NCBI GenBank assembly: GCA_003313425.1
Contig: NHZP01000034.1
Span: 496,001 to 560,000 of the forward strand
Source: Pseudopyrenochaeta lycopersici
Taxonomy: Eukaryota > Ascomycota > Dothideomycetes > Pleosporales > Pseudopyrenochaetaceae
Length of the DNA stretch: 64,000 nt
Direction: 5' to 3'
This document shows positions 20,948 to 31,765 of the stretch, one piece after another. The notes under the pieces are model-generated. The model was given only the letters and a program-made list of their open reading frames with translations. It was not told where the DNA came from and ran no database searches. Each line of letters begins with the position of its first letter. The stretch's first letter is position 1. A program made the position numbers and the translations under genes.

Positions 20948-21623
20948 ATGCGAAAAGTTACCACCGTATTAAGCCTTGTGTCCTTGGCGGTTTGTCAGCA
21001 GCCACTTTTAGCTGACGGCACGTTACCATGTCTTCTTAGCTCTCCCTCCTCAGTACAGGCGGGTAAATTACTAGAGTTTCAGTGAGAATAACGTTCTTTA
21101 GGCAGACTTTAATTTAACATTGGCCTAGAATATTCAATGCCCAAAATTCGACCTGCGAGGCAACCTTTAACTTCGCGAACTCTTCGTTTCTCCCTTTTTC
21201 GTGGACAGTCATGCCTCGGAACTGTGCAGGAGATCAAATTGCCGCTTTTACAGTTCCAGTAAACTCGCCAAACGGAGATGTTGTGCTAAAATGGTACGTA
21301 GTTAGCCTTTCTGTGAAGATGGTGACTTAATTACTAAATGCCTCAGGCACTGTACGGGACACAAGTCGGCATCTTGTACGATCTTGGCCATTACAGGAGG
21401 CAAAGGAGACGCTTCCAAGTTACTATCTGAGCAAGAAAATATTTCCACGCTCGTATCGTGTCAAAATTCGTCAAGATTGGTGGCACAACCACGGCTATCA
21501 GATACCGTTTTAGGATCACAAAGACTCTCCAAATCTTCAGTATCACTAGTGAGCTCCGCTGTTGCAAAGAGCGCAATTGCAGTAGCTACATCAGCTTCGA
21601 ACAGTTCTTTACGTACAATTTGA
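20948..21623 (+). CDS. Small secreted Ser/Cys-containing protein, three exons (191 aa)
   Basis: This gene only appears after splicing. Exons are 20948-21081, 21129-21293 and 21347-21623. Introns of 47 and 53 nt have donors GTGAGA and GTACGT, branch-like TTTAAC and ACTAAAT, and acceptors CCTAG and CTCAG. Phases join to 191 residues. The N-terminus is a signal peptide (MRKVTTVLSLVSLAVC…LLADG). The mature domain has spaced cysteines and beta-strand-like segments (NSTCEATFNF, SWTVMPRNCAGD, FTVPVNSPNGDVVLKWHC, SASCTILAITGG), followed by a Ser/Ala-rich tail that may be O-glycosylated. The pattern resembles small fungal cell-surface or secreted proteins of unknown function. A TATA-like box lies about 70 bp upstream. 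I cannot name the family. Alternative acceptor choices would break the frame. Confidence 0.65.
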
Positions 21624-21799
21624 CATGTCAAAACGGCGATTGCCAGTACTTTATACGGCTTTCTGGTAACTCTATAGTTGGAGGTCACAAGATTGTTTCG
21701 ACACTATTAGTGCGGTAGGCGGATCCCCATCCTCCTCTACTGGAGCGAAACCCATCTTTATGTAGTCCTGATTGCAGAAACGTTTCTTTCCAAGTAACC

Positions 21800-22030
21800 C
21801 TAAGTTAATTAAATTAATAACGTCGCCCACTGCGTAGCGAGACGCACGGTGTAACGAGACACTTTTCCCTTCGGACCTTCGGAGTCGCTCCACATCAGCT
21901 GTATTCATTTCTCATAGGCGCACTCTGCTTCTGTAGTGTTAGTCTTTCGGCAAGCTAGTATCCGATAAATTAATGTCCAGTTTTGATAATGCTAGTCGTC
22001 GTTCTGTCATCGTCATTTTTTGCCCTTCAA
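21800..22030 (+). repeat. Repeat A, copy 1 (direct partner at about 31548-31765)
   Basis: Both copies share GACGCACGGTGTAACG followed by an ACTTCGGAG-like block, and about 170 bp later a TGATRNTGYTAGTCGT block. The differences are mostly C/T or G/A. It is diverged, non-coding and in the same orientation as its partner. Confidence 0.55.
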
Positions 22031-22204
22031 TTAAGATCCCCTGTCTATTCTCTCCATCGCGAGTCTGTCAAACGCTCGGAGGGCTGCAAATGAAGTTAAG
22101 ATGTTAAAGATTATAGGGCTTAGTGTATTAGGTTAATTCAAGACAAGGACGTGAATCCCGGGAGTTTTACCGATCCAAAGCGATACCCTTCCATCTAACG
22201 TCCC

Positions 22205-22560
22205 CCCCTGCGTCGCGCAAAACCCACCGTGCCGCAAAATATGAGGGGTACTTCAACTTCAAGCCACAATAACTCCACGTACACGTTAAAATCTACTAAA
22301 TTTCTCTTAAAGTACTGTACTATAGCCACTGCTAAATATTTAGAACTTCTCCTACCTATAAATTACATTTGTATCGTCGCCTTCGCGCCTGATTCGCACA
22401 GCGCCTCCTTCTATACCGTAATAGTGTCTCTCCACCACAGTACTACCGCTGTTCTTATAATACCTACAATACTAAGGCATAGGTCTTATCTGAGCCTTAG
22501 AGCCTTAATTCAGTGCTAGAAAGTCACAGCAGCCTTATGTCTGCTATGGCGCGCAAATTC
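22205..22560 (+). repeat. Repeat B, copy 1 (inverted partner at about 31140-31490)
   Basis: It begins GTCGCGCAAAACCCACCG and ends GGCGCGCAAATTCATGC. The partner at 31 kb is the reverse complement over about 340 bp. The ends are strongly conserved, while the interior of this copy has become AT-rich. It may be the terminal region of a DNA transposon or a MITE, but no target duplication was found. Confidence 0.7.
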
Positions 22561-23241
22561 ATGCAACCCCGCCACCCCTGTCTGGTACTTCTATTCGACG
22601 CGAGCCCAGGTTCGGCTAGCTTACAACAGGGTCGCACTGCTTGTGTAATCATTGTGGCGTAATTTCAGTATGTTATCCGGAAAGCCAAGCTTGGAGCTCC
22701 TTGGCGCGTGGCTGAGCGTATCCCTGTCACGTTAGCCCCTTCCTGCGTAATTTCCAGACACATTTCCAGAGAGGCAAGCCCCATCACTTGCTCTTGCAGC
22801 TTTAGCCAGGTTCAACTGCGCAAAACAATCTTATGTTTATAGCAATGCGCACTTCCGCGCCTATCGGCTACGGTGGCTTCTGAAGTGTGCGCCCTCTCAT
22901 TTCGATCGGGACGATTAATTCTCCTCAAAATGCGAACATTCCCTGTGGGGCACTGCAATTCAGCCGCACCTGCCCCTCGCGGAGCCTGTCTAGCCACCTC
23001 ACCAGGCCTTAGGATATGGCAAAGAATAGCAGTGACAGCCGGTCTTGCAATGTGCCGCCACTAATGCTCTACTCTAGTAAAACCCTACGTTCAGTTCCCT
23101 ATGCGTTCGCTGATCTCGTGCTTAGGTAGGCATGCTCCAGTACCGACTGATCAGCCTCGTCCTAACCCTTCGGGTTGTCGCCCTTGAGCCTCCACGTTCC
23201 TCTTCCCGCCGTACGCGCCTCTCATAGCTCCACGCGGAACG

Positions 23242-26200
23242 ATGCGGCTCTTGCAATACAGCGTCGAAGGCGAGGTTAGCCTGACTGACGACCTGGCTGT
23301 CGAAGACATGTTCCCTCCCTACGCGATACTCTCCCACACCTGGGGAGCAGATACAGAGGAGGTCACCTTTGAGGACATGACAAGTGGCACGGGCAAGGAC
23401 AAGCTCGGCTACGAGAAGATCCAGTTCTGTGGAGAGCAGGCAAGGCAAGACGGCCTGCGGTATTTCTGGATCGATACTTGCTGCATCAACAAGACGAACA
23501 CGGCTGAACTGTCGCACGCTATCAAGTCCATGTTCCGCTGGTACCGCAACGCAAGTCGCTGCTATGTCTTTCTATCCGATGTCTCAGCAGCTGAGAGAAA
23601 AAAGGGCAGCGAGCACTTTCAGTTCACTTGGGAGACAGCTTTTCGGGCAAGCAGATGGTTCACTCGGGGCTGGACACTCCAAGAGCTTCTTGCCCCGACA
23701 TCGGTGGAGTTCTTCTCTCGAGAACAGAGGAGACTTGGCGACAAGAGCTCACTCCAACAACAGATCCACGAAATCACAGGCATCACGCAATCAGCGCTTC
23801 GTGGAGCACCGCTGTCTCAGTTCAGCGTCAACGAGCGATTGTCTTGGATCGAACACCGACAGACTAAACTTGAGGAAGATAGAGCATACTGTCTCACTGG
23901 CATTTTCAGTGTCAACATGTCTCCGTTCTATGGCGAAGGGGCGGGTGGAGCGTTCAAGCGGCTCATGAAAGAGGTCGACAAGCTGAGCAAGTGTCTCCAG
24001 GACTTGCACCGTACCGACCCTCATGATGACAAGAAGCGCATTGAGGATACAAAGGGAGGCCTGCTAGAGGGCTCGTACCGCTGGGTGCTGAATAACCCAA
24101 ACTTCCAGCGATGGCACGATGACCCACAGGCACGACTGCTGTGGATTAAAGGTGACCCTGGCAAGGGCAAGACGATGCTTCTTTGTGGCATCATTAACGA
24201 ACTGAAGAATACACCGCACGGCCCTCTCTCCTTCTTCTTCTGTCAGGGTACCGACTCGCGCATCAACAGTGCCACTGCCGTGCTGCGCGGCCTGATCTAT
24301 CTGCTGGTCAACCAGCAGCCGTCGTTGGTTTCACACCTGCGGAAAAAGTACGATCAGGCAGGTCAGGCTAGTTTCGAAGACGTTAATGCTTGGGTCGCGC
24401 TCTCAGACATGTTTGTAAACATGACACAGGATCTAGATCTAAAGACAAGCTATCTGATCGTCGACGCTCTCGATGAATGCGTAGGCGACTTGCCGAAGCT
24501 CCTAGACTTGATCATCTACACATCAGCGTCATCAAGCCGCGTCAAGTGGCTGGTGTCAAGTCGAAACGAGGTGCAGATCGAACACAAGCTGAGGAACGTC
24601 AATGCTGAGGCGAGGCTGAGCCTAGAGCTGAAGCAAAATGCGGAGCAGGTGTCCCGGGCTGTTGAAGCGTACATTGACCACAAGCTATCCATCCTCGAGT
24701 CGATCGAAGACGACAGCCTGAGGGCTCAAGTGCAAGACGTCCTGAGGCAGAAGGCGAACGGCACGTTTCTCTGGGTTGCGCTTGTGGTGCATGAGCTTGA
24801 GAAGCCTGAGTGCTGGGATCCCTTGCAGGTAGTGCAAGAGGCTCCAGCTGGCTTGCATCAACTGTACGATCGCATGGTTGATCGTATCCAGCAGCTGACA
24901 GAGAGGAACTCGGAGATCTGCCGGCTCCTGCTTTCTACGGCAACGATCGCATACCGGCCACTTTACTTGGCCGAGATGGGCAGCTTATGTGGACTGGCTG
25001 GACAGGTTGGGGCACTAACGGGTAAAGTAAGAAAGATTGTGGCCATGTGTGGCTCGTTCCTCACCATCCGAGATGACCAGGTCTACCTCATCCACCAATC
25101 GGCTAAGGACTACTTGAGCGACGAGGCGCGGGCTACAGTTCTCCCATCCCAGAGCAAGACTCACTACGGCATGTTCTCTCAGTCGCTTGCACTCATGTCT
25201 GCCACATTGAAACGGGACATGTACGGTCTCATCTCTCTAGGGTTTCCGATTGACAAAGTTGAAGTGCCGGTCCATGATCCGCTAGCAGCAACGCGATACT
25301 CATGTATCTACTGGGTCGACCACCTCTACGATTCTTTTCTTAGCAGCAGCTCGAGATGCATTGAGAGTCTCAAGGATGGCGGCGCTGTCCATGCATTTTT
25401 CAATGCGCAGTATCTCCACTGGCTGGAAGCTCTTAGTCTTTGCAGGAACATGTCAGCAGGAGTGATATCAATGGCAAAGATGGAGGCTCTTATTAAGGTA
25501 ACTCGTGATAGGTAATAGTCATACGTAGTGTACATGCTGATGCGCCTAAGGAAAGAACAGATGCAACTGCATTGATGCGCTTCGTTCAAGATGCACGACG
25601 GTTTATTATGTATCACAAAGTGGCAATTGAGAGAAGCCCTCTCCAGACGTATGCATCTGCGCTGTTATTCAGTCCGGTAAAAAGCTTAGTGAGAGAGCTG
25701 TATCGGCACGAAGAGCCAGGAGAGATTGCTATCAAACCGGTTATGGCAGAGAATTGGAGCGCGTGCCTGCAGACGCTCGAGGGCCATAGCGACTATGTCA
25801 ACTCAGTCGCCTTCTCGCCCGACTCGACCCGGCTGGCGTCTGCATCGGACGACAAGACGGTCAAGGTGTGGGATGCGAGCAGCGGCGCGTGCCTGCAGAC
25901 ACTCGAGGGCCATAGCGACTATATCAGCTCAGTCGCCTTCTCGCCCGACTCGACCCGGCTGGCGTCTGCATCGTGGGACAAGACGGTCAAAGTGTGGGAT
26001 GCGAGCAGCGGCGCGTGCCTGCAGACGCTCGAGGGCCATAGCGACTATATCAGCTCAGTCGCCTTCTCGCCCGACTCGACCCGGCTGGCGTCTGCATCGA
26101 GCGACAATACGGTCAAAGTGTGGGATGCGAGCAGCGGCGCGTGCCTGCAGACGCTCGAGGGCCATAGCAGCAATGTCAGCTCAGTCGCCTTCTCGCCCGA

Positions 26201-27479
26201 CTCGACCCGGCTGGCGTCTGCATCGTGGGACAAGACGGTCAAAGTGTGGGATGCGAGCAGCGGCGCGTGCCTGCAGACGCTCGAGGGCCATAGCGGCAAT
26301 GTCAGCTCAGTCGCCTTCTCGCCCGACTCGACCCGGCTGGCGTCTGCATCGAGCGACAATACGGTCAAAGTGTGGGATGCGAGCAGCGGCGCGTGCCTGC
26401 AGACGCTCGAGGGCCATAGCAGCTTGGTCAGGACAGTCGCCTTCTCGCCCGACTCGACCCGGCTGGCGTCTGCATCGAGGGACAAGACGGTCAAGGTGTG
26501 GGATGCGAGCAGCGGCGCGTGCCTGCAGACGCTCGAGGGCCATAGCGACTATATCAGCTCAGTCGCCTTCTCGCCCGACTCGACCCGGCTGGCGTCTGCA
26601 TCGAGCGACAATACGGTCAAAGTGTGGGATGCGAGCAGCGGCGCGTGCCTGCAGACGCTCGAGGGCCATAGCAGCTATGTCAGCTCAGTCGCCTTCTCGC
26701 CCGACTCGACCCGGCTGGCGTCTGCATCGAGCGACAATACGGTCAAAGTGTGGGATGCGAGCAGCGGCGCGTGCCTGCAGACGCTCGAGGGCCATAGCAG
26801 CTATGTCGACTCAGTCGCCTTCTCGCCCGACTCGACCCGGCTGGCGTCTGCATCGGACGACAAGACGGTCAAGGTGTGGGATGCGAGCAGCGGCGCGTGC
26901 CTGCAGACGCTCGAGGGCCATAGCAGCAATGTCAGCTCAGTCGCCTTCTCGCCCGACTCGACCCGGCTGGCGTCTGCATCGTGGGACAAGACGGTCAAGC
27001 TGTGGGATGCGAGCAGCGGCGCGTGCCTGCAGACGCTCGAGGGCCATAGCAGCTATGTCAGCTCAGTCGCCTTCTCGCCCGACTCGACCCGGCTGGCGTC
27101 TGCATCGTGGGACAAGACGGTCAAGGTGTGGGATGCGAGCAGCGGCGCGTGCCTGCAGACGCTAGAGGTTGGCAAGACACTCTCTAAGTTATCATTCGAT
27201 TCTACTGGTTCCTGTCTCTACACTGAGATTGGTTCTATTGCTATTACTATATCAGTAGTCTCTAATACGGCAGATATCGCAGAGCCTGAGCGTACCCAGT
27301 TCCTGGATGCAGGCGTCAGCTCAGACGGTATATGGCTTACACATAGTGGGCGAAACATACTGTGGATACCATCAGAGTATCGATCAGCATGCTCATCTGT
27401 GTTAGGGAGCACGGTCGGCATAGGTACTGGACAAGGAAGAGTATGGATATGTAGTATTAACCTTAAACACGATAGTTAG
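23242..27479 (+). CDS. HET-NACHT-WD40 NLR, HNWD family, 11 WD repeats (1394 aa)
   Basis: A STAND-type NLR of the family to which Podospora het-d, het-e and het-r belong, whose members trigger incompatibility cell death on recognising non-self. Two exons, 23242-25497 and 25551-27479, are joined over a 53-nt phase-0 intron (GTAACT…CTAAG, branch GCTGAT), giving 1394 residues. The HET domain begins at about 25 (PPYAILSHTWG) and includes FWIDTCCINK and SRWFTRGWTLQELLAP. The NACHT P-loop GDPGKGKTM is at about 304, Walker B IVDALDEC at about 406, and IHQSAKDYL lies in the winged-helix region. Residues 823-1284 (25761-27146) are eleven 42-residue WD units of exactly 126 bp, followed by a C-terminal cap ending RVWICSIN. 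Repeats differ almost only at unit positions 11-14, 30 and 32. It looks fully intact. It lies between repeats A/B and a Mutator-like element. Confidence 0.93.
25761..27146 (+). repeat. Eleven 126-bp tandem WD40-coding repeats
   Basis: Each unit starts GCGTGCCTGCAGACGCTCGA and encodes ACLQTLEGHS, then the variable site, then SVAFSPDSTRLASAS, a second variable site and TVK(V/L)WDASSG. Synonymous sites are almost invariant, so the copies are kept alike by unequal crossing-over or gene conversion. The 126-bp period leaves other frames open too, which explains long antisense and frame-2 ORFs here. Confidence 0.97.
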
Positions 27480-28005
27480 TGTATACAGTAATGGCTCAGA
27501 AGGATATGATTTATTCTTTCCTACCTTTATTTTATCATATTCCTATTTCATAGAGGGGGGGCGGGGATGGGCATGAATATATGTGCTACATATCACCGTA
27601 TAGAAGTTTCGAGAATGCGCGACAGAAAAATTGTCGCCATGTAATGCTGTAGGGACTGACATCGCGATCTTCTGCGACGTACCCGTCTATAGTGCGATGT
27701 TGGGACGGAAAACAGCTATAGATACTTCTAGAAGAGCGCCATACGCGGTACCAATTTAGATATAGCGTAGATAACGATACAGTTAGCTAAGCTGCTAGTG
27801 CTGCACTACGTAAGTGCGCTAAACTATTATGCTAATTGAACTGGCTCTAATTGTGGCGCTCTTCTGGAACTATCCATCACGATCACGTGTGGTCTATTTT
27901 TGGCGTCCGAGCGTTCTTTTGTTGCCAGTTTGCTCGTGCCAAGGTGTCGCTCGAACCAGCTCAGCCGCTGCCTGTAGTGCCTTCCCCACCAACACAGTCG
28001 TAGAC
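27480..28005. other. Intergenic region, nothing recognised
   Basis: About 530 bp between HNWD gene 1 and the pogo fragment. A GGGGGGGCGGGG run lies near 27555. No coding similarity seen. Confidence 0.4.
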
Positions 28006-28184
28006 ATGGACCGAGCCAGCCAGGTGCTGGCGCAAGGCCTCCCTCCAGATGTATCTAGAACATGGTCTGCCCTATCAGACCAAAGCGGCGTCCCTCTCCA
28101 TACGCTCTATTATCGCGCACGCGGACGACCTTCTATACAGGAAAAGGCCCAAAGCCAGCAATACCTTTACCCAGAGGAAGAGAA
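28006..28184 (+). pseudogene. Pogo/Tigger-type transposase N-terminal fragment, cut by the Mutator-like element
   Basis: The ATG at 28006 opens MDRASQVLAQGLPPDV, then SGVPLHTLYYRARGRPS and QQYLYPEEEKA, the standard helix-turn-helix start of fungal DDE_1 transposases. Similarity stops exactly where the Mutator-like terminal repeat begins, so the gene was either interrupted or already truncated. No continuation was recognised after the other end at 31058. Confidence 0.8.
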
Positions 28185-31058
28185 GGCTAGTGAGATTTGT
28201 CCCCAAGGTTTTGAGATTTGTCCCCAAAATGAGATTTGTCCCCAACGCTAATGCTAGTGGAAATCAATCACCTAGCTTGGCTTAGCGCGTAATCTATGAA
28301 CGCGACACTGCCGCGACACCATCGCGTCTCCGCCGCAGGTAACCAGTTAGAAAAGAACGTAGGTCTTAAATGTGTTTTCTTGTCTTGAGCATCTCGGTAT
28401 GGAAGACATTACCCCCCCTCCAGACCAGCTCTACAGCTCCTATGAAGAAGCGTATGATGCGCTCAAGACGCATGGCATGCAGCACGGCTACGGCTTTGTC
28501 CTGAAGCGGAGTTGGCCTCACAATTCAGATGTCAAAACACGTTATTACTACCACTGCGATTGCTTCAGGAACAACTACCATTCAAGTGCAAAGGTTCTGA
28601 GTACAAGCACGCGCTCAACAGGATGCCCTTTCAAGCTCGTTATCTTCAAGGTGAAGCTCACCAGCCAGTGGAAGCTAGAGGTGCAGGACAAGCATCACAA
28701 TCACCCCCGATCAATCAATCCTAGCGCGCACAATGTCTATCGCAGGCGTACATCAGCACAGAAGGAAGTAATTGAGTCAATGACGCACGCTGGGGCGCGG
28801 CCGATGCAGATACTAGCGGCGATCCAAAGGGAAGACCAAGACACACTGGTCTCTGCCACTGATATCCGAGGCGAGAGGAAGGCAATTCGGGAGAAACACT
28901 TGAACGGCAGGAGTCCAATGGAGACATTATTAGACGACTTATCTATGGCAGACTGGGTCTTCGCAGTGAAGAAGGATGATAATAACCGCGTACAAAATCT
29001 CTTCTTCGCCCACCAGAAGCAGGTCGAGTTGCTGGTGGCAAACCCCGACGTACTGTTGATGGACTGCACATACCGCACCAACAAGTACAGACTTCCACTG
29101 TTGCACATACTTGGCTGCACCAACCTACAGACCTTCTTCTCTGCGGGCTTCTGCTTCCTTAGCAATGAGACACAAGCAGACTACTATTGGGCAATCGCGA
29201 ACTTCCTGCTTAAGACAGGGATACAACGACCACAGGTATTCATCAGCGATCAGGAAGAGGCGTTGAAGATGGCAGCTCGCTCGCTACTTCCAGGAGTCCC
29301 TCAGCTTCTATGCGTGTGGCATATTAACAAGAACGTCCAGACTAAGGCTCAGCAGACCTGGCGAGACGCCAATGGCGCAACGAAAGAGGAGAAGCAGAGG
29401 ATCGTTGAACACAGGGCTGCGTTCATGAAGCGTTGGACTCAGGTATGCCCCATGCCAATCGCCCAAGAGACTTTGAGGGAAGCCGTCCTCTAAAAAAGTT
29501 GCTTGCAGAACTAACTAGGGCAGCTCGTCTACGCAAAGAGACCGCTGGAGTTCCAGCTGAAGTGGAACGATCTGCTTAAAGACTACAGCCACCAGCAGGA
29601 ACTCTGCAGATACCTGCAAGACAATCAATACCTTACACGCACCGAGTGGGCAGCTGCTTGGACTTCCCACCACCGACACTATAACACCATCACAAGTTCG
29701 CCCGTTGAAGGAATGCACAAGGTCCTGAAGGACTACCTCATGACTTCGAGAGGCGACTTGCTGCGCGTTGTAGGGAGGATTGAGCAAATGGTCAGGAGTC
29801 AATACAACAAGTACAGAAAGGAACTTGCTTCCTCCAAACATAGCGTCAAGTTCGGGCATAAGCTAGAGGCAATGCCATTCCTGCCTCCTGGCATCCATAA
29901 CGTCCTGACGCCACCGGCGATCGAGCGCATTAGGCAACAGGATCTGCTGCGCCAGAAGGAGCAGAGAGAGCGTCGCGGCGGACATCCTTGTTCGGGCCTG
30001 TTCGAGAAAACAAATGGCCTTCCGTGTCGCCATACGCTGCAAGACGTGAGGAGATCTGGTTCAACGTTACGACTGAACCACCTCTACGATGACCACTGGC
30101 GGTATCAACGTGAGCAAGGGCCGTCAATCTGCCTGTCTCCAAGGCCGCATCAGTCTGTTCTAGAGCCTCTCACCGCTCAAACAAGAGGTGGGCTGAGGAG
30201 GAACGAGGCATCAACTCGACGAGATCCATCAGCTTTCGAACGACGCGTGCCGCCTTCTGTTCCTCACTTCCCACCTCACCTCCAACCTCAGGGTCAAACA
30301 CTCGCTGAAGCCCTGCGACAAGTAAACACCTCTGTTACCGTGTCGATTCCTACATCTGTGCCAAGTGTGAATCCTATGACTACCTGTGTATCTGTATCGA
30401 CCCCTGCACCTGCTCCTATACCTCCTCCCCCATTCCTCCGTTCGTCTCCGCCTGTAGCTGTTGCTGTGTCTGTCACTATGGGTCCACCTCCTGCTTGGCA
30501 ACCACCGTCGTTGGAAGAGTTCCTAGCCGACATCGAACGTCGACGGTGTCAGCCCGTTCTATATGAGTATAATGACATGATCTCAGCGATTAACTTCCTG
30601 GCAGAGACGGGGCAGGAAGATGATCCTGCAGAGTTGGTTGAAGCACGGAATATGGCGCTCGCTACACAAGGGCTATTTGCTTCCTGTACCCCCACAATGG
30701 CATGGAACTATCACTTTGGAGACATGGAAGCTTTCTACGCAGAGAGATTCGCGCAAGTCGATGCGCAAAATTCTCTGCTCGAGCTTCAGGATGTACCAAG
30801 ACAGCGTCCTAAGCGTGCTGCAGCAGCGACGGCTTCTGAAGCTTGGAAAGATCTCAGCCCGCGCAAGAGAAAACGACGTCAATAGAGGATAGATTCAATG
30901 AGACAAAATTGATAGTTTGAGCCACTGAAGACGTCGAAGTGTCGCTACATGGCGTTTTGTAATTTATTTTTTTGCGCTAGTAGAGTTATGGCTAGCATTG
31001 GGGACAAATCTCATTTTGGGGACAAATCTCAAAACCTTGGGGACAAATCTCACTAGCC
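28185..31058 (+). mobile_element. Mutator-like element (MULE) with triple-repeat terminal inverted repeats
   Basis: The element is about 2.87 kb. Both ends carry the same inverted repeat of about 60 bp, built from three copies of GAGATTTGTCCCCAA separated by short spacers (left 28191-28246, right 31000-31052). Flanking GGCTAG/CTAGCC is also inverted. I found no 8-10 bp target duplication, which MULEs usually make, so the exact borders are uncertain. The transposase gene inside is uninterrupted after splicing, so this may be an autonomous copy. Confidence 0.85.
28399..30885 (+). CDS. MULE transposase with FAR1/WRKY-type zinc domain and SWIM finger (801 aa)
   Basis: This transposase should mobilise the element that contains it. 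Two exons, 28399-29442 and 29524-30885, are separated by an 81-nt intron (GTATGC donor, ACTAAC branch, GCAG acceptor) that removes two in-frame stops, giving 801 residues. The N-terminus has a FAR1/WRKY-like zinc region (YHCDCFRNNY … GCPFKL … KHHNHP). The DDE core has Asp in LLMDCTYRTNKYR (about 222), Asp in VFISDQEEA (about 284) and Glu in SSPVEGMHK (about 410). A SWIM-type finger follows (HPCSGLFEKTNGLPCRHTL). The C-terminal third is Pro-rich and ends with a nuclear signal (PRKRKRRQ). The start at 28399 is the first ATG before the conserved part. The same frame upstream has only a GTG. Confidence 0.88.
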
Positions 31059-31139
31059 TAATGATTATGCATGACGTTTCGCACTAGCCAGGAGTGGATG
31101 CGCTTTGATTGGAGTATCGACCAGGGTGGCGATCGCGCA

Positions 31140-31490
31140 TGAATTTGCGCGCCACAGCAAACACAAGGCTGATAATAACCTTCCAGCGTTACAGTAAGTA
31201 TTTCAACCTTAGGTAAGACTTTTTTAAGTATTTAAGGGTAGTAAAAGCTTAACGGTGGCACTCGAGAGAAGAGGCACTTTTATAGCGTCTAACGAGTCTC
31301 TCTGCGCGTTGAGCGCGAAGGTAACAATGCGCACGTAAGTTTTTAGTGGGAATGGTTATAAATGTGTAAAAGTAGGCACAGCACACGACTTATAGAGAAT
31401 TTAACCTATTATTAACGTGTGCGCGGAATTACAGTCGCTTGAAGTTCAAGTACCCCTTGTATTTTGCGGCACGGTGGGTTTTGCGCGACC
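31140..31490 (-). repeat. Repeat B, copy 2 (inverted relative to 22205-22560)
   Basis: On the plus strand it runs from GCGCATGAATTTGCGCGCC to GGTGGGTTTTGCGCGAC, the reverse complement of the 22-kb copy. It is less AT-rich and so probably closer to the ancestral sequence. Confidence 0.7.
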
Positions 31491-31547
31491 CAGGGATGGA
31501 CATTAGTCTAGCATAAGCAGGATTAGAGCTCTCTACTATCGGAGGCT

Positions 31548-31765
31548 TATAACGTCAGTCCAAGCGTGCCGGGACGCACGGTGTAACGGGACGGGTTCGC
31601 ACTTCGGAGCCTCGCAACCTGTTATTCCTAGGTCTATAAATATGTAGTCAGCGGGATAATATTCTAAAATCAATGCTCTTCTAGCCTATTAGTCTCCGAC
31701 GAGCCCTACCGTGATGTTAGTCGTGCTGTGGATCGTTGCGTTACTGTCGTCAAACGACCTATCGT
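31548..31765 (+). repeat. Repeat A, copy 2
   Basis: Same orientation as 21800-22030, sharing GACGCACGGTGTAACG, CACTTCGGAG and the GTTAGTCGT block. Copies A and B together flank the HNWD 1 / pogo / MULE block. Confidence 0.55.

Larger units (their letters stand above)
21624..23241. other. Repeat-bearing region upstream of HNWD gene 1
   Basis: No gene. It contains repeat A (about 21800-22030) and repeat B (about 22205-22560), both described separately. 22230-22520 is AT-rich and looks RIP-mutated compared with its partner at 31.1-31.5 kb. The last 110 bp before the ATG at 23242 (…GTACGCGCCTCTCATAGC…) resemble the leaders of the HNWD genes at 32590 and 55110, suggesting a shared promoter or 5'UTR. 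Confidence 0.5.

Noticed and set aside
25498..25571. Two separate genes for the HET-NACHT part and the WD40 part of HNWD gene 1
   Set aside because: A consensus intron joins them in phase, gene 2 has an intron at the same place, and the family architecture is HET-NACHT-WD40.
25726..27165. 479-codon plus-strand frame parallel to the WD array, and 149/406-codon minus-strand frames in both arrays
   Set aside because: They exist only because the 126-bp unit is a multiple of three and happens to lack stops in those frames; their products are simple repeats with no known fold.
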